From: WVXT01 sp964345635
GTDB taxonomy: Bacteria; UBA6262; WVXT01
DNA length: 11,655 nt
Assembly (NCBI GenBank): GCA_964345635.1
Contig: CAYFRM010000039.1
Location: 1 to 11,655 of the forward strand
Direction: 5' to 3'
Shown: positions 1 to 7,229 of the stretch, in pieces
Position numbering within the stretch: position 1 is the stretch's first letter
Layout of the letters: the number at the start of each line of letters is the position of its first letter
Made by a program: the position numbers and the translations under genes
The notes under the pieces: model-generated
Databases searched by the model: none
What the model was told of the DNA's origin: nothing
The model's input: only the letters and a program-made list of their open reading frames with translations

Positions 1-1181
1 TCTGACATGCGATTATCTCCCGAATCACATTTTTCAATTAGCTCTTCACTAAGCAGTTTTTTGATATCATACGTTTCAACGTATTTTTTGACCTTCTGTT
101 GTAATTTTATTCTCATTCCACTGGGTATGTTATCAAATACTTTTTCCATATCAATACTTTTCTTCATAGCAATCCCCCTTTTCTCTCTTTCTTTGGTGAT
201 CGCTTCATAAGCTCTTTTTGCCTCCTCTATGCTAACATCACCAAAAGATGTGTTTTCTCCTAACAAATCAGGATAACCTTTTTCGGTTAGAAATATTTTA
301 TCATTTCTCCAGGTATGAAACACTGTCTCAACTTCAACATTAAATGCTGTTCTTTCTGCAAAAGTCATTACACTCTCAAACATCCTGTGAGGATTGCGTC
401 TTTCACGTAAATACCTTTTCTCTATTTTCTGTTTTTCAGCGTTTTCAAACGATATCGGGTGATGGATAACAATAGAGTCCGGAACATTAAGCATTTTATA
501 TCCTAACTCTGCTATCTGGAAAGAATAGTCACAATCCTCCGCCCCGCTTAGGTAAGAAACATTGTAGCCAATCTTCTTTGCAATTTCTTTTTTAATCAAC
601 ATCGCGGTGCCAACGGACCAGTCACATTCCATCTGGCCGCTAAGCCGGTCTTTCCCATAAACTTTCGCTTCATCTACACACACAAACTTCATAAAATAAT
701 TCCCGATAATAATAAGTCTTCCACCATTCCAATATACACATAATTTTCCGTCTTTATGAGGTCTTAATATCAGGGGACTTACAGTTGCAATTTTCTTTGA
801 TTTTTCTACTTCAGAAATAAGTTTCTCCAGCCAACCGGGAGTGTAAGTCACATCATTGTCAACTGTAAGTATGTACTTTGACTTTGATTTAAGAGCAAGT
901 TCAGTTCCTAATTTTCTTCCACCTGAGCAACCAAGATTTCTTTCATTATGGTGGACAAATATCCTGTCATTTGCTTTTGTTCGCTGACCATCAATCTCGT
1001 CTAAATAATCCAAAGTTTCTTTCCCTTTCGAGCCATTATCTACTATAATAACATCATAAGGAACATTAACCGTTTCTCTTAAGCTTTCGATGTTTCTCCT
1101 TAAGTCTTCGCCCCTCTCCAGATTTAAAATAACTATAGAAACCAGTGGGTCTACTGATGAATTTAGCGGAGTTATCCTCAT
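1..1181 (-). CDS. GT2 family glycosyltransferase with long C-terminal extension, 3' end beyond window
   Basis: The frame is open for 393 codons and leaves the left edge without a stop. The N-terminal part is a GT-A fold, family 2 glycosyltransferase that would add a sugar to the growing glycan at the cytoplasmic membrane face. Visible motifs are the first strand VSIVILN (residues 14-20), VDNGS (47-51), NLGCSGGR (82-89), the metal-binding region VDND (107-110) and the acceptor/base region GAEDCDYSFQIAELGYK (213-229). The ATG is fixed by a 4-bp ATGA overlap with the stop of the upstream methyltransferase. No good Shine-Dalgarno is visible, so translation is probably coupled. Residues after about 245 are unlike a minimal GT2 enzyme (about 300 residues): they are charged, mostly helical-looking, and unassigned. 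Donor and acceptor cannot be told. The family call is firm; the role in this locus is inferred from context. Confidence 0.9.
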   Translation of the reverse strand, partial: MRITPLNSSVDPLVSIVILNLERGEDLRRNIESLRETVNVPYDVIIVDNGSKGKETLDYLDEIDGQRTKANDRIFVHHNERNLGCSGGRKLGTELALKSKSKYILTVDNDVTYTPGWLEKLISEVEKSKKIATVSPLILRPHKDGKLCVYWNGGRLIIIGNYFMKFVCVDEAKVYGKDRLSGQMECDWSVGTAMLIKKEIAKKIGYNVSYLSGAEDCDYSFQIAELGYKMLNVPDSIVIHHPISFENAEKQKIEKRYLRERRNPHRMFESVMTFAERTAFNVEVETVFHTWRNDKIFLTEKGYPDLLGENTSFGDVSIEEAKRAYEAITKEREKRGIAMKKSIDMEKVFDNIPSGMRIKLQQKVKKYVETYDIKKLLSEELIEKCDSGDNRMS

Positions 1182-2044
1182 TTTTTGCTTTTTTTACAAA
1201 ATGTCATATATAAACTAAAAAGGAAGTCGAGCATGTGTTTTAACACATAACGGATAAGTGGTAACTTCTTTAGATTCGAGCCCAGATAGGAAAGCAGTCT
1301 GTATGATCTTGAATTCAGAATCAATTGTAGTTGCATTTGAATTGATTGTAGTTGTGTCTGTAACATTGTCCATTTTTCGTGCAATGCCAAATATTTCTTT
1401 GGATGAACTATCGAAAGCTGAGAAATAGCGGTATTTTCAACCCCCTTTTTAAGTAAAGGGTGGTTTTTTAAATAGTCTTGTCTCACAAACATTAATATGT
1501 TTTGAGCATACCACATTTCTACGTTAGTGTCTTGCCAGACCTTCTCTCTTATACAATCAATTACTACATATTCTTTCTGTTGAAAGTATTTGACCCAATA
1601 ATCTGGCCACTGTTCATTTATATGGTGTACTCCACCTTGAAAGGGTATAGCAGCGGAGAAAAGAATAACCGGCCCAAGCCTTACAAGGCTATCTACGAAT
1701 CTCTCTGCGCATTTGCTGGGAAGGTGTTCAGCGACCTCCAATGAGACGACCAAATCAAATTGCCTGTCCATTCGTAACGGTTCACTCAGGTCAAAAGACA
1801 AGAATCTTTCTTGTGGAATTTGTAACATTTTCTTATCTATATGGTCCCCATCTACTCCCATAATGTCCCTAACACCACATTCTTTGAAGACCGATAACCA
1901 AGTGCCTACACCGCATCCGACGTCAATAACCGACATAGGGTGAATCAATTCCAAAATCAGAGGAACAATTTCCTTAGCTGACCGTCGGGAATTCTCTTGT
2001 ATATCCTTGTAGTAATCTTTTGTGTACAAAAACTCAATATCCAT
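1178..2044 (-). CDS. class I SAM-dependent methyltransferase with C-terminal coiled coil
   Basis: This 288-residue protein has a Rossmann-type SAM-binding core. Motif I is VIDVGCGVGTW (39-49), the acidic residue ending strand 2 lies in GVDGD (63-67), and FDLVVSLEVAEHL (96-108) covers the post-strand-4 region. After the core (to about 190), residues 221-242 carry hydrophobic positions L221, W225, L228, L232, I235, L239 and I242 in perfect 4-3 spacing, a three-heptad coiled coil. A NSRSYRL segment (244-250) follows, and then a basic, hydrophobic tail (260-288) that could lie on the membrane. It probably methylates a sugar of the glycan, either as decoration or as an end cap. The start ATG has only a weak GAGAA upstream. 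Its stop overlaps the next gene by 4 bp. The methyltransferase call is firm; the substrate is unknown. Confidence 0.88.
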   Translation of the reverse strand: MDIEFLYTKDYYKDIQENSRRSAKEIVPLILELIHPMSVIDVGCGVGTWLSVFKECGVRDIMGVDGDHIDKKMLQIPQERFLSFDLSEPLRMDRQFDLVVSLEVAEHLPSKCAERFVDSLVRLGPVILFSAAIPFQGGVHHINEQWPDYWVKYFQQKEYVVIDCIREKVWQDTNVEMWYAQNILMFVRQDYLKNHPLLKKGVENTAISQLSIVHPKKYLALHEKWTMLQTQLQSIQMQLQLILNSRSYRLLSYLGSNLKKLPLIRYVLKHMLDFLFSLYMTFCKKSKK

Positions 2045-2067
2045 AAAACATTCTCAAAAAATAAATT

Positions 2068-2122
2068 TTTCAAAATAACTATGGAAACTAAATGGATCTA
2101 TCGATAGATTTTGTGCGAGCAT
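2068..2122 (-). pseudogene. remnant of a GT2 glycosyltransferase gene start
   Basis: Read on the minus strand from an ATG at 2122, this stretch encodes MLAQNLSIDPF. After a one-base shift it continues VSIVILK. The intact GT2 gene starting at 1181 begins MRITPLNSSVDPLVSIVILN. At DNA level 2068-2110 matches 1122-1163 at 32 of 43 aligned columns with one single-base gap, and most of the differences are transitions. Similarity ends after the VSIVIL strand. It is best read as the decayed 5' end of a paralogous glycosyltransferase whose body has been lost or replaced by the methyltransferase gene. Chance similarity in AT-rich DNA is possible because the segment is short. Confidence 0.45.
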
Positions 2123-2134
2123 ATCTACGGTGTC

Positions 2135-2163
2135 GGGATGCGAAGCTTTGCTTCGCTACTCCC
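2135..2163. repeat. hairpin-forming inverted repeat after the ATPase stop
   Basis: Arms GCGAAGC (2140-2146) and GCTTCGC (2150-2156) pair perfectly around a TTT loop. An outer GGGA/TCCC pair (2135-2138 and 2160-2163) is separated by a small asymmetric bulge. It starts 3 nt after the ATPase stop codon. No T-run follows on the transcribed strand, so it does not look like an intrinsic terminator. It resembles a REP-like extragenic palindrome. A separate perfect 14-bp palindrome, ATCTATCGATAGAT, lies at 2096-2109. Confidence 0.7.
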
Positions 2164-2166
2164 TGC

Positions 2167-2934
2167 TTACAATGATATCTTTCCTGCTTTTTGTGCAATA
2201 GCTTCTTGATAAGAATCTATTACTCTGCCGGGAGTCCCAATTTCTCTTATCACCCCATTGTTCAGCCAGATTGCTTTATCGCACCATTTTTCAATTGCTT
2301 TTGATTCGTGGCTCACAATTACCATAGTCTTACCCATCTTTCTAAATTCAGCGATTTTCTCTGCGCATTTATGTCGGAAATATTCATCTCCCACAGATAG
2401 GATTTCATCAATTAATAATATATCGGGGTCCACATTAGTAGCTATCGAAAATCCAAGGCGCATAAACATCCCATCAGAATAGATCCTTACAGGGTCATCA
2501 ATATAATCTTCCAGTTCGGCAAATTTCACAATATCATCAAATCTTCTTTTTACCTCTTTCTTTGAAAGGCCCAAAATTATGCCATTGATGAAGATATTCT
2601 CCCTGCCCGTAAATCCGGGATGGAAACCTATTCCCAAGCCAACCAGAGAAGCAACCCTTCCATTAACGTATACTCTGCCTGAATCGGGCTTATATATCCC
2701 TGCCAATAATTTAAGGAGAGTGCTCTTACCCGAACCATTCATTCCGATAATTCCCACACTTTCTCCTTTTTCTACAGTCAAATCAATATCTCTCAAGGCA
2801 TTAATATATCTCACTTTCCCCCTATTTTTCAGCCAGTCAAAATTCAGCAGAGTCTCTCTGAGTGTGGTATACTTTTTCTTCAATGGTGACCTGGTAAATA
2901 TTTTTGAGACCTTTTGCAATTTAATTGCAATCAA
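2167..2934 (-). CDS. wzt: polysaccharide ABC exporter ATP-binding subunit (Wzt/TagH/KpsT type)
   Basis: This 255-residue ATPase powers export of a lipid-linked glycan together with the permease just upstream. In order: Walker A GMNGSGKST (64-72), a family-typical Q-loop region GIGFHPGFTGREN (101-113), a signature YSDGM (152-156) in place of LSGGQ as is usual in this exporter subfamily, Walker B DILLIDE (171-177), the SVGD D-loop (180-183) and the H-loop histidine H209. The protein stops about where the nucleotide-binding domain ends, so there is no C-terminal carbohydrate-binding domain of the kind in O9a-type Wzt. The start codon is TTG, one base after the permease stop. An AAGAGG ribosome site inside the permease 3' end supports it, and no in-frame ATG is close upstream. 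Tight coupling with the permease is likely. Confidence 0.95.
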   Translation of the reverse strand: MIAIKLQKVSKIFTRSPLKKKYTTLRETLLNFDWLKNRGKVRYINALRDIDLTVEKGESVGIIGMNGSGKSTLLKLLAGIYKPDSGRVYVNGRVASLVGLGIGFHPGFTGRENIFINGIILGLSKKEVKRRFDDIVKFAELEDYIDDPVRIYSDGMFMRLGFSIATNVDPDILLIDEILSVGDEYFRHKCAEKIAEFRKMGKTMVIVSHESKAIEKWCDKAIWLNNGVIREIGTPGRVIDSYQEAIAQKAGKISL

Positions 2935-2935
2935 T

Positions 2936-3712
2936 TTATACCTCTTCAGGAAATGACTCTTTATATTTATTGAATACCAAATTCCCTAAAAAGAACACTA
3001 AAAATCCAAAACAGAGTGTAATTCCCAGAAGGACCCAGTCGGGGAACTGTCTGTAAAATAGGACGTCCCGATAAGCTTTAATTAACGTCGCCATAGGATT
3101 TATATGGGATATGAACCTAAGTTTGACTGGTATTGAGGTCAGAGGATACACAATTGGTGTGGTAAAAAACCACATTATAATCAGATTACCAACGATATGT
3201 TGAATATCTCGAAAATGAACGTTTAGAGCAGAGACCATCAAAACCAGCCCCAAAGTAAAAACTGCCTGGATTGTCATAACTATCGGCAGAGCAATTAAGG
3301 CACCACTTATCTTAACCTTGAAAAGCAGGAGGAAAATGAATAGTATGGGAAGGCTGAAAACAAAATTTATCATGTTGGAAAAGACAGTTACAGTGGGAAG
3401 GACTTGCGGAGGAAATAACACCCTCGTTATCAAATCACCACCCCTGGTTATAGAGTCTGCTCCCTCCAAAATCGAAGTAGAGAACCATACCCAGGGAATG
3501 AGCCCGCAAAATAAGAATACGGGATACTTATCAACCTTGATTCTGAGAAAGGTGGAGAATACGATTGTATACACACCCATTAAGAGAAGAGGATTTAGAA
3601 ATGTCCAGAGAAATCCCATGACTGAACCATAGTAGCGAAGTTTCACTTCTTTCAAGACGAGACTCACTATTAATGCCCGACAGCGATAGAGTTCTCTAAT
3701 GTTAGAAAACAT
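2936..3712 (-). CDS. wzm: ABC-2 type polysaccharide exporter permease (Wzm/TagG type)
   Basis: This 258-residue integral membrane protein is the channel half of an ABC-2 glycan exporter. Its length is typical of the family. Conserved landmarks are the N-terminal amphipathic segment LKEVKLRYYGSVMGFLW (20-36), NPLL (40-43), the FRDIQHIVGN segment (167-176) leading into a membrane helix with TPIVYP (185-190), NPMATLIKAYRDVLF (205-219) and a terminal FPEEV (254-258). About six hydrophobic segments are visible. The ATG has an AAGGGG ribosome site 7 nt upstream. It is separated from the WecA-type gene upstream by 144 bp that hold the inverted-repeat element at 3735-3863, and it is followed after one base by the ATPase. 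Substrate identity cannot be read from sequence; the neighbours indicate an undecaprenyl-linked polysaccharide. Confidence 0.95.
   Translation of the reverse strand: MFSNIRELYRCRALIVSLVLKEVKLRYYGSVMGFLWTFLNPLLLMGVYTIVFSTFLRIKVDKYPVFLFCGLIPWVWFSTSILEGADSITRGGDLITRVLFPPQVLPTVTVFSNMINFVFSLPILFIFLLLFKVKISGALIALPIVMTIQAVFTLGLVLMVSALNVHFRDIQHIVGNLIIMWFFTTPIVYPLTSIPVKLRFISHINPMATLIKAYRDVLFYRQFPDWVLLGITLCFGFLVFFLGNLVFNKYKESFPEEV
2941..2946 (-). promoter_or_regulatory. ribosome binding site deciding the TTG start of the ATPase
   Basis: AAGAGG lies within the last codons of the permease and ends 6 nt before the TTG at 2934. The spacing is ideal, which supports TTG as the true start and translational coupling of permease and ATPase. 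Confidence 0.7.
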
Positions 3713-3734
3713 ATTCCTACCCCTTATAATTATG

Positions 3735-3863
3735 GGGATGAAGGGATAGTTGCAGGAGCTTCAAATCCGTCAGGGTTTCTGTAGTGTAGCCCTTTATGGG
3801 CGTAATTTTACGGGCATAAAGCCCTACACTACCGATCGACTCAGATAACTGTCCCTTCATCCC
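3735..3863. repeat. 129-bp nested inverted-repeat element (MITE-like)
   Basis: The terminal arms are 17 bp: GGGATGAAGGGATAGTT at 3735-3751 and its reverse complement at 3847-3863, with one mismatch (T/C). A separate 52-bp palindrome is nested inside. The right-hand arm overlaps the last codons and the stop of the WecA-type gene. No clear target-site duplication is seen at the ends. The arrangement suggests a small non-autonomous insertion or a strongly structured intergenic element; no open frame lies inside. Confidence 0.6.
3781..3832. repeat. 52-bp compound palindrome with two internal hairpins
   Basis: The outer arms GTAGTGTAG (3781-3789) and CTACACTAC (3824-3832) pair perfectly. Inside, the two halves mispair only at two GG/CC dinucleotide blocks. 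Those same blocks let each half fold alone, as GCCC-TTTAT-GGGC on the left and GGGC-ATAAA-GCCC on the right. The segment can therefore form one long hairpin or a cross-shaped fold with two side hairpins. There is no T-run, so it is not a standard terminator. Confidence 0.8.
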
Positions 3864-4963
3864 TTCTCTCTTCTTGCCACGCTCGCCAACAGAGCAATAA
3901 TGGACAGAACAAGCACTGCCTGAATAAAGATAATAATCCCTCCCAAAATATTTACCTGGGTAAGCAGGGTGGCTGTAATTCCTAAACAGAAACTTATTAA
4001 ATAGATGAACAGGACTGCCCCTCTCTGGCTAAAGCCCAGGGCGACCAAACGATGGGAAAAATGGTTTGTATCTCCACCAAATATCGGTTCTCTTCTCCTG
4101 ATTCTTATTGAGATAACTGAAAGTGTATCAAAGATGGGAACTGCCAATATCAAGATGGGCATAACTACCGGCAAATGAGTGGGAAAGCCTTCCCTATAGT
4201 AAGAAGCTGTGATTGTTAAAACAGCCAGCATATAACCAATGAACATACTCCCTGCATCTCCCAAAAATATCTTCGCTGGATTAAAATTGTAGCGAAGAAA
4301 TCCCAGAAGAGCACCGGCAACAGCAAGGATGACAACACTGGTAAAGGTCTGATGTTGCTGAGAGGTTACTACAAAACAGATGAAACAGGCAATAAGCCCC
4401 ACACCCGTGGTTAAGCCGTCCATGTTGTCCAAAAGATTGAAAGCGTTGATGATAGCCAGCATCCACAGGATAGTTATCAGGCTACTGATATAGAAATTTG
4501 GTATAAACAGCGTAATCCTGACTCCCAGAGCAATCAGTGGTAAGATTACCAGAATCTGGCCCAAAATTTTGGTTTGTGGTCTTAAGCCTTTTATATCGTC
4601 TATCAATCCTAATAAAAGTATGACAGTCCCTCCCAGCAGGATACCGGTCAATTGTGGCAAGAGTTTCAAGAACCCGGGTAGGTTCTTCATAAGATTCGAA
4701 CTAAGGGCGTCGGGAAAAAGACTGAGAAATCCCGGGCTCGACTTCATCATGAGTAGAATAAGAATGTTTACTACTATGGTAACAAGAAATGCGAGAAAGA
4801 TTGCCAGCCCACCCAGTAAAGGAATCGGTTTCTCCTGTAACTTTCTCTCTCCGGGATAGTCCAGAACTTTGAACTTAATGGCTAACCTCTCTGCCCAGGG
4901 CGTCAACAATAAGCTCAACAAAAGAGAAAAACAAAATACATATAAATAGACAAAACTCCACAT
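3857..4963 (-). CDS. wecA: polyprenyl-phosphate sugar-1-phosphate transferase, WecA/TagO (MraY superfamily)
   Basis: This 368-residue multi-pass membrane enzyme (about ten or eleven hydrophobic segments) starts glycan assembly by moving a sugar-1-phosphate, usually GlcNAc-1-P, from its UDP carrier to undecaprenyl phosphate. Family motifs are PLLGGLAIF (48-56), the metal-binding LIDDIKGLRP (120-129, D122-D123), NAFNLLDNMDGL (173-184), FLGDAGSM (233-240) and the cytoplasmic histidine loop DTNHFSHRL (298-306), which varies slightly from the common HxHHRL. A perfect AGGAGG lies 11 nt before the ATG, a rather long spacer. The 3' end overlaps the terminal arm of the 129-bp inverted repeat, so its last two or three codons and stop belong to both. 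The sugar specificity is not proven. Confidence 0.93.
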   Translation of the reverse strand: MWSFVYLYVFCFSLLLSLLLTPWAERLAIKFKVLDYPGERKLQEKPIPLLGGLAIFLAFLVTIVVNILILLMMKSSPGFLSLFPDALSSNLMKNLPGFLKLLPQLTGILLGGTVILLLGLIDDIKGLRPQTKILGQILVILPLIALGVRITLFIPNFYISSLITILWMLAIINAFNLLDNMDGLTTGVGLIACFICFVVTSQQHQTFTSVVILAVAGALLGFLRYNFNPAKIFLGDAGSMFIGYMLAVLTITASYYREGFPTHLPVVMPILILAVPIFDTLSVISIRIRRREPIFGGDTNHFSHRLVALGFSQRGAVLFIYLISFCLGITATLLTQVNILGGIIIFIQAVLVLSIIALLASVARREKG

Positions 4964-4984
4964 TTTTAACCAAACCTCCTCTCT

Positions 4985-5968
4985 TTAAAGATGAATTTCG
5001 GCCTTCTTCTTGTCTCTATGGTATTCAATGGTTTTTTTGAGAGCATCATCCAGCCCTACCCTCGGTACATAACCAATCAGATTACGTACCTTAGTAGTAT
5101 CCGGTATTCGGTGTCTCATATCTTCAAAGCCTTCTCCATAGACCTCTTCGTAGGGCAGGTAAACTATCTCCGAATTACTTTTGCTGAATTTCTTTATCTT
5201 TTTGGCCAAATCGGAAATGGTAATCTTTTCGTTACCTCCTAAGTTAAAGATTTCTCCTGCTGCTTCAGGATGGTCGGCTAAACTAACCATCCCGTTTACA
5301 ACGTCACTTACATAAGCGAAACTTCTGGTCTGATTTCCATCTCCATAGATAGTGATAGGGATTCCAGAAATTGCCTGTTCAATGAATCTGGGCACAACCA
5401 TCCCATAGTTACCCGTCTGCCTGGGACCGCAGGTATTGAAAAGTCTTACTATTACAACAGGCAAGCGCTTCTCCCGCCAATAAGCCAAAGCTAAAAATTC
5501 GCCTAGAGCTTTACTGCAGGAATAACTCCACCTATGGGTAAGTGTCGTTCCCAGAACCCTGCCATCGCTTTCTTGGAAAATTTCCTTCTGATTCTTACCG
5601 TAGATTTCCGATGATGAGGTTATTATTACTTTCTTTCTATTCTTCTCTGCCAGCCTCAGTACTATTTCTGTCCCCAGCGCGTTAATTTCTATTGATTTTA
5701 CGGGATTGCCCATGATGAACTCTACGCCCACAGCAGCTGCCAGATGGTAGACTATATCACACTCGTCAACCAGCCTTTCCATTAGCGATTCATCCAGAAT
5801 AGTACCCTGAATAAACGAAAACTTTTCGTCTCCTTCCAGATGGCTGATATTCTCCCTCTTCCCGGTGGAAAGGTCGTCGATTACCAGAACTCTATTTCCT
5901 CTTTTGAGGAGTTCTTCTGTTATGTGTGAACCAATGAAACCGGCTCCTCCGGTTACTAATACTACCAT
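4985..5968 (-). CDS. NAD-dependent nucleotide-sugar epimerase/dehydratase (extended SDR)
   Basis: This 327-residue soluble enzyme modifies a nucleotide-activated sugar. It has the NAD-binding TGGAGFIG (6-13), an acidic strand-2 end (DD 31-32), the YHLAA segment (74-78), catalytic SSS (118-120) and YSCSK (Y149, K153). The substrate-domain motifs FNTCGPRQ (177-184) and YGDGNQTRSFAYVSDVV (208-224) are shared with UDP-glucuronate decarboxylases, UDP-glucose/GlcNAc 4-epimerases and dTDP-glucose dehydratases. The C-terminal FEDMRHRIPDTTK (281-293) is a common ending in polysaccharide-locus epimerases. The exact reaction is undecided; decarboxylation to UDP-xylose or 4-epimerisation are the leading options. 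An AGAGGTG ribosome site, just after the upstream stop, precedes the ATG by about 8 nt. It sits 15 bp from the upstream GT4 gene and 21 bp from the WecA-type gene. Confidence 0.92.
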   Translation of the reverse strand: MVVLVTGGAGFIGSHITEELLKRGNRVLVIDDLSTGKRENISHLEGDEKFSFIQGTILDESLMERLVDECDIVYHLAAAVGVEFIMGNPVKSIEINALGTEIVLRLAEKNRKKVIITSSSEIYGKNQKEIFQESDGRVLGTTLTHRWSYSCSKALGEFLALAYWREKRLPVVIVRLFNTCGPRQTGNYGMVVPRFIEQAISGIPITIYGDGNQTRSFAYVSDVVNGMVSLADHPEAAGEIFNLGGNEKITISDLAKKIKKFSKSNSEIVYLPYEEVYGEGFEDMRHRIPDTTKVRNLIGYVPRVGLDDALKKTIEYHRDKKKAEIHL

Positions 5969-5983
5969 TCAAAAGACACCTCT

Positions 5984-7147
5984 CTATTGAATTAACTCCT
6001 TATAAACGTCACTGATGCGCTCCACCATTACTTCCATCTCAAAAGCAGGACCAACCATGCCTCGCCCGGCTTCTCCCATTCTTCTTGCTTTTTCTTTATC
6101 CTGCAAAAGATGGATAATCGAGTTGGCTAACTTTCTTGAATCCTTGGGAGGAATCAGGTAGCCGTTTTCTCCATCTTTTATTATCTCCGGCATTCCATCT
6201 ATCTCAAATGCTATAACCGGCTTAGCCATTGCTAACGCCTCGGGCAAGACCCGGGGAAGCCCTTCTCTCAATGATGTGTGAACAACGACATCCATAACTG
6301 ATATTAGTTTCGGAATCTCTTTTCGTTCTACAAGGCCAGTGAATACAATATTATCTCTTATTTTCAAATCTTCTGCCTGGCGTATCAATCTCTCCCTCAG
6401 GATGCCATCGCCCACTAAAAGGAACTTCGCTTCCGGAAAAACCTCCACTACCTGAGAAGCAGCCTCCAAGAGATAATTATGCCCTTTAAGGTCAAAGAGG
6501 CGAGATATATTACCCACTACTGGAACAGCGGGGTCCAAATTCAGCTCCTTTTGCTTTTCAGCTATTGAAATGTCACTATTAGAATAATGGTTTAGTTCTA
6601 TGCCACTATATATGGTTGTAAATTTGTTCTCCTTCGCCACACCAGCTGCTACTGCCTTTCTCGCCATTGCATCACATACGGAAATTAACCTATCGGTAAA
6701 AAGAGCAGCGAACCTTTCGCATAAAATGTAGATGTAATTTAAGAACCTGTTCTGATACTCAAAGAAAGGCAGACCATGAACACTGTGAATTATTATTTTC
6801 ACACCTGCCATCCTGGCAGCTAATCGGCCCAGAATACCGGCTTTGGAACTGTGAGTATGGACTATCATATATTTTTCTTTTCTAATCAAAAGATATAGTT
6901 CAATGAAAGCCAAAAAGTCTCGAAAAAAGTTGATTTCTCTTCTCATACGGGATATTATTGTTAACTTAATTCCTCTCTTTTCAGCCTCTTCGATTAGACT
7001 TCCTTCCGGCCCGATGGGAGGTCCTGTGGCTAACTCTACTTCATAACAATCGCTCTTATTTAAGCCACAAACAGTAAATATCGTATTCTCCTGCGCCCCG
7101 CCTAATATTAAACGAGTAATAATGTGCAGTACTTTGATTTTTCTCAT
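5984..7147 (-). CDS. GT4 family glycosyltransferase
   Basis: This 387-residue GT-B enzyme adds a sugar to the lipid-linked glycan on the cytoplasmic face. The N-terminal domain has the family signature LILGGAQENT (13-22) and HTHSSKAGILGRLAA (97-111). The C-terminal domain has VGNISRLFDLKGHNYLLEA (211-229) with the donor-binding K221, LLVGDG (243-248), and the EX7E motif at E295 and E303 in REGLPRVLPEA, followed by AKPVIAF and DGMPEII. These mark a retaining GT4 enzyme close to exopolysaccharide-type transferases. A GGGAG ribosome site lies 4 nt before the ATG. It is probably co-transcribed with the SDR gene downstream. The repeat cluster at 7181-7340 lies directly upstream and separates it from the preceding glycosyltransferase gene. 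Sugar specificity is unknown. Confidence 0.94.
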   Translation of the reverse strand: MRKIKVLHIITRLILGGAQENTIFTVCGLNKSDCYEVELATGPPIGPEGSLIEEAEKRGIKLTIISRMRREINFFRDFLAFIELYLLIRKEKYMIVHTHSSKAGILGRLAARMAGVKIIIHSVHGLPFFEYQNRFLNYIYILCERFAALFTDRLISVCDAMARKAVAAGVAKENKFTTIYSGIELNHYSNSDISIAEKQKELNLDPAVPVVGNISRLFDLKGHNYLLEAASQVVEVFPEAKFLLVGDGILRERLIRQAEDLKIRDNIVFTGLVERKEIPKLISVMDVVVHTSLREGLPRVLPEALAMAKPVIAFEIDGMPEIIKDGENGYLIPPKDSRKLANSIIHLLQDKEKARRMGEAGRGMVGPAFEMEVMVERISDVYKELIQ

Positions 7148-7180
7148 TTATCTCCCGTAATGATGGGAAAGGAGTATCAA

Positions 7181-7208
7181 GAGATGCCGAAACGAGTTCG
7201 GCATGACA
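7181..7208 (+). repeat. diverged, inverted member of the palindromic repeat family
   Basis: This 28-nt copy has stem TGCCGAA/TTCGGCA (7185-7191 and 7197-7203) with loop ACGAG, followed by TGACA. It reads on the plus strand, opposite to the three copies at 7251-7340. Compared with them it has five changes in 28 positions. Four of these form two compensated base pairs in the stem (G-C for C-G and C-G for T-A) and one is in the loop. Confidence 0.8.
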
Positions 7209-7229
7209 CTGAGTCTTTTGGAATAGCGA

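Noticed and set aside
1179..1196. A-rich stretch at the methyltransferase-GT2 junction that might cause -1 frameshifting and a fused protein
   Set aside because: The A-runs are only 7 and 6 long and the phase does not give a proper X-XXY-YYZ slippery heptamer; the ATGA overlap explains the arrangement.
2135..2163. Intrinsic terminator after the ATPase gene
   Set aside because: The hairpin is not followed by a U-tract on the transcribed strand; the same holds for 3781-3832, 7679-7705 and 8804-8823.
2579..2956. Plus-strand open frame of 125 codons
   Set aside because: It lies antisense to the conserved ATPase gene and shows no recognisable motif; it is a shadow frame.
3318..3632. Plus-strand open frame of 104 codons
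   Set aside because: It is antisense to the well-conserved exporter permease and has composition expected of a shadow frame.
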